This document shows, piece after piece, positions 1 through 4,903 of a stretch of DNA of 14,340 nucleotides. The DNA comes from Eubacterium sp. CAG:252. Lineage in GTDB: Bacteria > Bacillota > Clostridia > Lachnospirales > Lachnospiraceae. The notes under the pieces are model-generated. The model was not told the origin of the DNA. It saw nothing but the letters and a program-made list of their open reading frames with translations, and made no database searches. The stretch lies in NCBI GenBank assembly GCA_000436535.1, contig FR886319.1:1-14340 (forward strand), written 5' to 3'. The stretch's first letter is position 1. Each line of letters starts with the position of its first letter. Made by a program: the position numbers and the translations under genes.

Positions 1-467
1 AGTCTGAACTCAGGAATACCATATCTTAAGACACCACCTATCTTATCCTTACCCTCAAATATAGTAACCTGATAGCCATATCTTGCAAGAATGATGGCGA
101 TAGTAATTCCAGCCGGACCAGAACCGATAATAGCAACTCTTTTTCCGTTAGAAGGCTTAGGACCTTCTGTCATCTTGTTAGCATAAGTAGTTGATATATA
201 ATTCTCTATAGTAGAAAAATGAACGGGTGCCCCCTTGCGGCCTAATACACAGTGCCCCTCGCACTGATTTTCGTGATTGCAGACAAGACTACACACAGTA
301 GTAAGAGGATTGTTCTCAAACAACATCTTACCAGCTTCATCAAGCTTGTTTTCTTTAAGAAGCCTGATAGCCATAGGAATATTAGTGCTTATAGGACAGC
401 CCTTCTGACACTGTGGTACTTTACATTGCAGACAACGATTAGCTTCATCCATAACATGTAGTGCCAT
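1..467 (-). CDS. GltD-like NAD(P)H oxidoreductase with [4Fe-4S] and FAD domains, N-terminal part (runs off the window)
   Basis: Reading the minus strand from the ATG at 467 gives 155 codons with no stop, leaving at position 1. Seen: an N-terminal iron-sulfur domain with Cys12, Cys15, Cys20 and Cys24 (CLQC, then a further CxxxCP), a second Cys group at about 59-73 (CSLVC, then CEGHC), and a dinucleotide-binding motif GSGPAG at 115-120 followed by GGVLRYGIPEF at 144-154. This order is that of the glutamate synthase small subunit (GltD), NfnB and PreT family, in which clusters and FAD pass electrons from NAD(P)H to a partner. The substrate cannot be decided because the NAD(P) domain and the C-terminus are missing, so no symbol is given. 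The start is supported by an AGGT site 7-8 nt upstream. A possible terminator or attenuator lies at 505-602. Confidence 0.85.
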   Translation of the reverse strand, partial: MALHVMDEANRCLQCKVPQCQKGCPISTNIPMAIRLLKENKLDEAGKMLFENNPLTTVCSLVCNHENQCEGHCVLGRKGAPVHFSTIENYISTTYANKMTEGPKPSNGKRVAIIGSGPAGITIAIILARYGYQVTIFEGKDKIGGVLRYGIPEFR

Positions 468-504
468 ATAATACCTGCTTTCTGCGCTGATTGCGCCGTA
501 TAAT

Positions 505-602
505 AAAAAAGCTAAGCTGCGGCATAATATAATGATTATATAAGATTACCAAAGCCGTCAGTGACAGGACAGATGGGCATAATCATTAAAGCTGCAGCTT
601 AG
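505..602 (-). terminator. Large nested stem-loop followed by a T run on the minus strand: terminator of the sigma operon or attenuator of the downstream oxidoreductase
   Basis: Outer arms at 512-523 and 591-602 pair over 12 positions with one non-Watson-Crick position. An inner perfect 10-bp inverted repeat (TAATGATTAT at 530-539, its complement at 579-588) sits inside. On the minus strand the structure is followed by six T (A run at 505-510). It lies 78 nt after the anti-sigma stop and 38 nt before the oxidoreductase start. The roughly 40-nt inner loop is long for a simple terminator. The one odd outer pair would be G-U in plus-strand RNA and A-C in minus-strand RNA, so the active strand is not certain. 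Confidence 0.5.
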
Positions 603-680
603 TTATATTTTATCATATAAATATAAATATTAAAACAATAGATATTATTTTAACAAGTTTTTTAACAACTATTATCAGAT

Positions 681-1697
681 TTATTTAATTTCTTTTATAA
701 ACATATACAATTCTGATGAATATGCTGTTGCATTATAGTTTCTGGAAACTGTTGTGCCATCCTCATATTCAACAGTTACTGTTAATGTGGTGCAAAGCGA
801 ATTAACATTTGCAAGCTTAAAGCCTATATACAGGTGTTCAAAATCCTTATAGTCAGCACAATATTCATTCTGGTGGTCAATATAAAGGAACTTTTCATTG
901 GAGTTAAACAGTCTGTAGGTGTGATAACCCCACTCTTCTGAATACTTGTATAGTGAATGTTGCTTTCCATATTCATCCGGAATTTTATAGTCGTTGTCAG
1001 CGATCTCATCTGGAACAGCTTCACGGGTTAAAATGTTAGTATTCTCGTCAGAGGATGTCAGTGTAACTCTCTTAATATTTGAGCTGTTATCTGTAATCTG
1101 TATATTCAGGTCGAAGAATAAAACCCTTGTATGGGATGGTCCCCAACCCTGTGAGCTCCAGCCCTGAATGTCTGTCATGTGGTCAGCAGTGTCCTTGCTG
1201 TATGCAAGAGATAATCCCTTTGGGCCAAGCTCCTCGTTGTTTTCACCTGCATAGACTTTAAGGGTTGAAGTGCCAGAGCTGCTGTTTTTACTATCTATAA
1301 AATTTCGCACACTGTATACACTAAAACACAGGAGGATAATGGCCGCGGCAGCAGCGAGTATCCTGAAAATGTTTCTTCGTGAGCCGGCTTTGTGTGATGA
1401 TTTGGCAATCGTAGAAGAATTACGCTGAGCGCTTTTATCCTGTAAGCCGCTGTTTAATGCTGACTTGTATGATTGTTTGCCTGCCATAGAAACGCTACTC
1501 TGATTAATATCATTTTGTAATCCGCCATCCATTGCCTGTTTATCTAAATCTTTGTGAGCAGGATTATCAGATAAAGAGCCATTGCCGCCATCTGAGCTGT
1601 CCTCCTGCGTAATCGCCGCCATAAGCGTGCGATTTATAAGTTCATCACTTGCAGTTATTTTGTTACAGTCATTATCAAATGCTTCTTTAAAATTCAT
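681..1697 (-). CDS. Single-pass membrane anti-sigma-like protein, partner of the ECF sigma factor
   Basis: About 338 residues. Seen: a soluble N-terminal part of about 108 residues with a Ser/Asn/Gln-rich linker, a basic stretch (SHKAGSRR), one hydrophobic helix at about 110-130 (ILAAAAAIILLCFSVYSV), and an exported C-terminal domain of about 205 residues that I do not recognise. Its gene overlaps the 3' end of the sigma gene by 11 nt, the usual arrangement for a sigma factor and its membrane anti-sigma factor; the role is inferred from this context and topology. No HxxxCxxC zinc-binding anti-sigma motif is visible, so it is not the classical ZAS type. Two ATGs are possible: the one at 1703 touches the GAGGTGA ribosome site directly, while the one at 1697 has 6-nt spacing, so 1697 is preferred. 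Confidence 0.7.
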   Translation of the reverse strand: MNFKEAFDNDCNKITASDELINRTLMAAITQEDSSDGGNGSLSDNPAHKDLDKQAMDGGLQNDINQSSVSMAGKQSYKSALNSGLQDKSAQRNSSTIAKSSHKAGSRRNIFRILAAAAAIILLCFSVYSVRNFIDSKNSSSGTSTLKVYAGENNEELGPKGLSLAYSKDTADHMTDIQGWSSQGWGPSHTRVLFFDLNIQITDNSSNIKRVTLTSSDENTNILTREAVPDEIADNDYKIPDEYGKQHSLYKYSEEWGYHTYRLFNSNEKFLYIDHQNEYCADYKDFEHLYIGFKLANVNSLCTTLTVTVEYEDGTTVSRNYNATAYSSELYMFIKEIK

Positions 1698-2274
1698 AAT
1701 CATTCACCTCTTTTCTTAATATTTCCCTTGCTCTTTTAAGCCTCGTTTTAACATTGTCTGTAGATATGTCAAGTATATCGGCTATCTCATTGGTAGAATA
1801 CTGTTCGTGATAAAACAGATATATTACGTCTTTGTATTTCTGTGGCAGGGCTGCTACAGTATCCCATACATACATAGAATTGATGTCAAATTCTTTATAT
1901 GTACTGCTGTTTAGCGGCGTGGATGTGCCACTACCATGAAAGGAGCCATTAGCTGTGTCCGTATTATCTGTAGTTGCAATAGACGAATTATCGTCATATC
2001 CGGAATTATCATCGACACTTTTTATTACTTTGGAATTCCATGAGCTTTTAAGTACATTAATACATTCATTGACAGTTACCTTAAGAAGCCATGACTTTAT
2101 GTGCATATCTGATTCAAAGTTGTTGCTGCATGTGTATAACTTAACGAAAACATCCTGAAAGACATCTTCAGCTTCACAGACATTTTTCAGCTTCAAAAGC
2201 GCCATGCGGTAAATATCGTTACTGTACAGTTTTAAAATGCGTTCGTATTCTTTGATGTTATTCTGATACCCCAT
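1687..2274 (-). CDS. ECF (sigma-70 family) RNA polymerase sigma factor
   Basis: 195 residues, within the ECF range. Region 2 at about 12-80 includes the core-binding and -10 recognition helices (CEAEDVFQDVFVKLY, then IKSWLLKVTVNECINVLKS). Region 4 at about 134-190 carries a helix-turn-helix (LPQKYKDVIYLFYHEQYS, then EIADILDISTDNVKTRLKRAR). Between them, residues about 85-133 form a long Ser/Thr/Asn/Asp-rich linker. It directs RNA polymerase to target promoters and is probably held inactive by the overlapping downstream membrane protein. The start at 2274 has GAGGTGA 8 nt upstream. The regulon is not visible here. Confidence 0.88.
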   Translation of the reverse strand: MGYQNNIKEYERILKLYSNDIYRMALLKLKNVCEAEDVFQDVFVKLYTCSNNFESDMHIKSWLLKVTVNECINVLKSSWNSKVIKSVDDNSGYDDNSSIATTDNTDTANGSFHGSGTSTPLNSSTYKEFDINSMYVWDTVAALPQKYKDVIYLFYHEQYSTNEIADILDISTDNVKTRLKRAREILRKEVNDYEF

Positions 2275-2395
2275 ATTGAGTTCACCTCTTTTTTGTCTGA
2301 TAGTCAGGGCTTATAACACTGGCATCAATAAGATGACAAAGACATAAGTTAAAAATTCATATCGTGAAAGTACGAATGAAAAAAATCCCCCTGGC

Positions 2396-2424
2396 ATTAT
2401 ATAATACAATTACGTAAAGCATAA
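2396..2424 (-). promoter_or_regulatory. Candidate promoter for the sigma/anti-sigma operon
   Basis: On the minus strand a perfect TATAAT (2396-2401) lies 17 nt after a weak -35 (TTATGC, 2419-2424). This would give a leader of about 115 nt before the sigma start. ECF operons often have a self-recognised promoter as well, and no clear ECF-type -35 was seen. Confidence 0.35.
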
Positions 2425-2847
2425 AGTGACATAATTTAATAAAAAATGGATTGTAAATAAAATTAAATTTATAAGAATTATAGATTTGGTTAATAGAATA
2501 TTTATTTTTGTACAATTTATTGTATAAGATTATATAAGATTGTACTTTTTATGTATTTTTTGGTTGATGTATATCAAATTGCTATGTCGGAATATAATTT
2601 TTGTATTAGCATAATTGCATAAATATAAAAATAGCATTGAAAAAATCGTAAAATTGACCAATGGTCATTTACGCAAAGGTAGTAAACAGTCATAATTACC
2701 AACGTGTGATGGTGTTATATACATACATATATAAAGCAGTATTTATCAGGTATTTAAAACGTTTACGGACATTTCACAAAAGAAAAAGATTAATATGTGG
2801 ATTCGGCGGTCAAAAAATATAATGTAAAAATGTACAGATATAAATAT

Positions 2848-2889
2848 ACAAAGTTGTGCAAAATTTTTAAATATCACTAAAAACTTTGT
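2848..2889. repeat. 8-bp perfect inverted repeat upstream of the atp promoter
   Basis: ACAAAGTT (2848-2855) and AACTTTGT (2882-2889) are perfect complements separated by 26 nt, ending 20 nt before the -35 box at 2910. It may be a binding site or chance in AT-rich DNA. Confidence 0.3.
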
Positions 2890-2909
2890 TAAAAATTAAA
2901 TTATTTAGC

Positions 2910-2938
2910 TTTACATTTCCAATAAATGGGTATACAAT
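2910..2938 (+). promoter_or_regulatory. Likely housekeeping promoter of the ATP synthase operon
   Basis: TTTACA (2910-2915), a 17-nt spacer, then TACAAT (2933-2938). Each box differs from the sigma-A consensus at one position and the spacing is ideal. The transcript would start near 2945 and give a leader of about 30 nt before atpB. It is the best promoter match seen upstream of the operon. Confidence 0.6.
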
Positions 2939-2961
2939 CCGCAGTGAGAAAACGAAAGGAT

Positions 2962-2979
2962 AAGGAGATGGTTTTTTGA
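2962..2979 (+). promoter_or_regulatory. Ribosome binding site that decides a TTG start for atpB
   Basis: AAGGAG (2962-2967) lies 8 nt before TTG at 2976. An ATG at 2968 directly abuts the site and would encode only two further codons before a TGA (2977-2979) that overlaps the TTG. The first in-frame ATG is about 38 codons later, inside a membrane helix, so TTG is the start. Confidence 0.6.
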
Positions 2980-3662
2980 ATGATTTAGCACAGAAGCTTA
3001 TTGAAGAACTTCAATGTGAGACCGTCTTTACGATTCCTGTTTTGGGTGGAATACCAGTTTCAGAGGCAGTTGTGGTCACATGGATCATTATGGCTGTGCT
3101 GGTTATAGCTGCATTTATACTTACCCGAAACCTTAAAGTGGATCATATAAGTAAGAGGCAGGCTGTTGCAGAAAGTATAGTAACAGGTCTTATGAATATG
3201 GTTCAGGGAATGGTTGGCGAAAAAGGAAAGGCGTATGTGCCTTATCTCACAACAGTTATGTTGTATATTGGCGTTTCCAATATCATCGGACTGTTTGGCT
3301 TTAAGTCCCCAACTAAGGACTTAAGAGTAACGGTAGCTCTCGCACTTATGAGTATTATTCTTATAGAGGCGGCAGGTATCTACCACAAAGGTGTTAAACG
3401 CTGGTTACACGGATTCGTAGAGCCAGTTGCAATCGTAACACCTATCAACATTCTCGAAGTAGTAACAAAGCCACTTTCGCTTTGTATGCGACTTTTCGGT
3501 AATGTATTAGGAGCCTTCGTTATTATGGAGCTTCTTAAGATGATACTTCCGGTTGGTCTTCCGGTTGTGTTCAGTCTGTACTTTGATATATTTGATGGTT
3601 TGCTTCAGGCGTATGTATTCGTATTCCTCACATCATTATATATTGATGAGATTACAGAGTAG
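2976..3662 (+). CDS. atpB: F1Fo ATP synthase subunit a (Fo proton channel)
   Basis: 228 residues of a polytopic membrane protein. Subunit a forms the two half-channels that pass protons to and from the c-ring. Seen: several hydrophobic helices, and the family signature around residues 165-185 (KPLSLCMRLFGNVLGAF) with the essential Arg at 172, equivalent to E. coli R210. The C-terminal helix (LLQAYVFVFLTSLYI) is also typical. It begins at TTG and is the first gene of the operon; no atpI-like gene precedes it. The protein is a little shorter than the E. coli version (271), which is usual in Firmicutes. The gap to the next gene is unusually long at 324 nt. Confidence 0.95.
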   Translation: MNDLAQKLIEELQCETVFTIPVLGGIPVSEAVVVTWIIMAVLVIAAFILTRNLKVDHISKRQAVAESIVTGLMNMVQGMVGEKGKAYVPYLTTVMLYIGVSNIIGLFGFKSPTKDLRVTVALALMSIILIEAAGIYHKGVKRWLHGFVEPVAIVTPINILEVVTKPLSLCMRLFGNVLGAFVIMELLKMILPVGLPVVFSLYFDIFDGLLQAYVFVFLTSLYIDEITE

Positions 3663-3986
3663 TTCTGAACTTATGATACTGATATAACAATATAGTTATT
3701 ATCAGACTGTCAGGGTCAGATATTAAGACACGTTAAAGCAGAGTTAGTTAAGTTTACACATAGGCTGCTCGCTAAGAGGAGAGCCTGTAATGTAATAAGC
3801 AGGCTTGTGGTGTAGGCGGAGAGCCTATAAAAATAAAGATATAGATATAATGTAGGTGTCAGGTTATCAGGTGTAAATGTTTATAAGACATTTGCAGGAA
3901 ATACGGGATATATTGATAATTCAATATCAATAAATGTACAGAAAGCCGTATTACTACATTATAAGGAAGAAAAAGGAGATAAGATT
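3663..3986 (+). promoter_or_regulatory. Hairpin-rich spacer between atpB and atpE
   Basis: No gene is present. Read along the plus strand, five possible stem-loops follow each other. They are 3679-3705 (CTGATATAAC with GTTATTATCAG, one bulge), 3762-3786 (AGGCT-g-CTC with GAG-AGCCT), 3801-3826 (AGGCT with AGCCT), 3872-3896 (TGTAAATGT with ACATTTGCA, one wobble), and a nested pair at 3900-3952 (AATACGG with CCGTATT enclosing TATTGATA with TATCAATA). The second and third both begin with AGGCT and end with GGAGAGCCT. None has a T run, so they are not obvious terminators. A role in transcript processing, stability or c-subunit expression is inference. Confidence 0.5.
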
Positions 3987-4214
3987 ATGAGTGGAACAAT
4001 CATAGCTATTGGCGCAGGTATCGCCGTATTAGGTTCATTTGGTGCAGGTATTGGTATTGGTATAGCAACTGGTAGAGCTTCAGAAGCTGTTGCAAGACAG
4101 CCAGAGGCAGAAGGAAAGATTACAAAGACACTTATTCTTGGTAGTGCGTTGGCAGAGGCTACTGCTATTTACGGTTTCGTTATCGCCCTTATGATTATCG
4201 TTATGCTTGGTTAA
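3987..4214 (+). CDS. atpE: F1Fo ATP synthase subunit c (rotor ring proteolipid)
   Basis: 75 residues forming a two-helix hairpin: a Gly-rich first helix (about 5-29), the polar loop ARQPEAEG at 36-43, and a second helix with the ion-carrying Glu57 in LAEATAIYG. Many copies form the rotating ring of Fo. Aligned to the sodium-binding Ilyobacter c subunit, Glu65 and Tyr70 are kept (Glu57, Tyr62), but Gln32 is Ile24 and Ser66 is Ala58. Two sodium ligands are therefore missing and proton coupling is predicted. AAGGAG lies about 8 nt before the ATG. Long, structured spacers on both sides set this gene apart from its neighbours; it is the subunit needed in largest amount. Confidence 0.96.
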   Translation: MSGTIIAIGAGIAVLGSFGAGIGIGIATGRASEAVARQPEAEGKITKTLILGSALAEATAIYGFVIALMIIVMLG

Positions 4215-4234
4215 TCCGCAGGGATTAAGCATAA
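4201..4234 (+). promoter_or_regulatory. Strong stem-loop over the atpE stop codon
   Basis: TTATGCTT (4201-4208) plus AATCC (4213-4217) pair without mismatch with GGATT-AAGCATAA (4222-4234). This gives 13 bp, one 4-nt bulge (GGTT) and a GCAG loop. The stop codon TAA (4212-4214) is inside the stem. No T run follows, so it resembles a processing or stabilising hairpin more than a terminator. Confidence 0.6.
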
Positions 4235-4313
4235 GGCATGATGGTATCGTATGTTTATATCCGGTATTATCCGGGTACATAATAAAAATGTATCTACATT
4301 ATGATGTATGAAT

Positions 4314-4358
4314 GTACATAAAATATTTGTACATAAAATAATTGCACATAAAATATAT
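4314..4358 (+). repeat. Three tandem 15-bp repeats upstream of atpF
   Basis: Copies at 4314-4328, 4329-4343 and 4344-4358 share the form G(T/C)ACATAAAAT followed by four A/T bases. They lie in the 206-nt atpE-atpF spacer, which otherwise holds the atpE stem-loop and small AT-rich dyads. Function unknown. Confidence 0.7.
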
Positions 4359-4420
4359 CAGGTAGAATATAAGCATACAGATAACAAAGAATAGACTACG
4401 AAGAAAGGCAGGGAAATAAG

Positions 4421-4903
4421 ATGCTCCAGTTAGATGTTTGGAATGTTTTATTTACAATTATTAACCTTTTAATTCTCTTCGTGCTTATGAGAATATTTTT
4501 ATACAAGCCAGTTCAGAAGATTATAGCTAAAAGACAGGAAGAGGCTGACAGACAGTTTGGTGAGGCCGCTGCCAAGCAGAGCGAAGCAGAAGAACTTAAG
4601 ACTAAGTATCAGGCTGTATTAAGTGATGCAGAGAATGAAAAGAAAAAGGTTGTTTCTGAGGCAAGAAAAACTGCTGATGAAGAATATCAGAGAATAGTTG
4701 CTGATGCACATAAGACAGCAGCACAGATTAAGGATGATGCTGAGGCAGAGGCAGTAATGCAGAAGAAACAGATATTAAAGAAAGCAGAAAAAGAGATTGC
4801 AGATATGGTTGTTGATGCGGCTGCTAAGGTTGTAGCAGGTAACAGTGCAGATGCCAATTCGGCACTTTATGACACATTTTTGAATAAAGCAGGTGATAAA
4901 TAG
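4421..4903 (+). CDS. atpF: F1Fo ATP synthase subunit b (peripheral stalk)
   Basis: 160 residues, normal for the family. Seen: one N-terminal membrane helix at about 8-28 (VLFTIINLLILFVLMRIFL), the conserved YKPVQKIIAKRQ segment, then a long charged Ala/Lys/Glu-rich helix to the C-terminus, which dimerises as the stator stalk and binds delta. The start is an ATG with an AGGCAGGG site upstream. Its TAG stop overlaps the GTG start of the next gene by one base (TAGTG), implying translational coupling with the delta-alpha protein. The C-terminal segment before the stop is complete, so b and delta are not fused here, unlike in mycobacteria. Confidence 0.95.
   Translation: MLQLDVWNVLFTIINLLILFVLMRIFLYKPVQKIIAKRQEEADRQFGEAAAKQSEAEELKTKYQAVLSDAENEKKKVVSEARKTADEEYQRIVADAHKTAAQIKDDAEAEAVMQKKQILKKAEKEIADMVVDAAAKVVAGNSADANSALYDTFLNKAGDK

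Larger units (their letters stand above)
2275..2975. other. 701-nt AT-rich divergent spacer between the sigma operon and the ATP synthase operon
   Basis: No reading frame with a credible ribosome site was found on either strand. The region holds a candidate sigma-operon promoter near its left end, the candidate atp promoter near its right end, a short perfect dyad (TGACC-AAT-GGTCA, 2655-2667) and an 8-bp inverted repeat at 2848-2889. The rest is A/T-rich with no structure I can name. Confidence 0.6.

Noticed and set aside
252..461. 69-codon plus-strand frame
   Set aside because: It lies opposite the oxidoreductase gene, whose protein has clear cysteine and FAD motifs; no ribosome site or recognisable protein.
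2887..2904. Possible Rex redox-regulator site (TTGTTAA followed by an AT-rich half)
   Set aside because: Only one half matches the expected palindrome; the other half does not, and the region is AT-rich.
3987..4214. Sodium-type ATP synthase
   Set aside because: The Gln and Ser ligands needed for sodium binding are Ile and Ala here.
4314..4358. CRISPR-like array
   Set aside because: Units are 15 bp, directly abutting with no spacers, and there are no cas genes.
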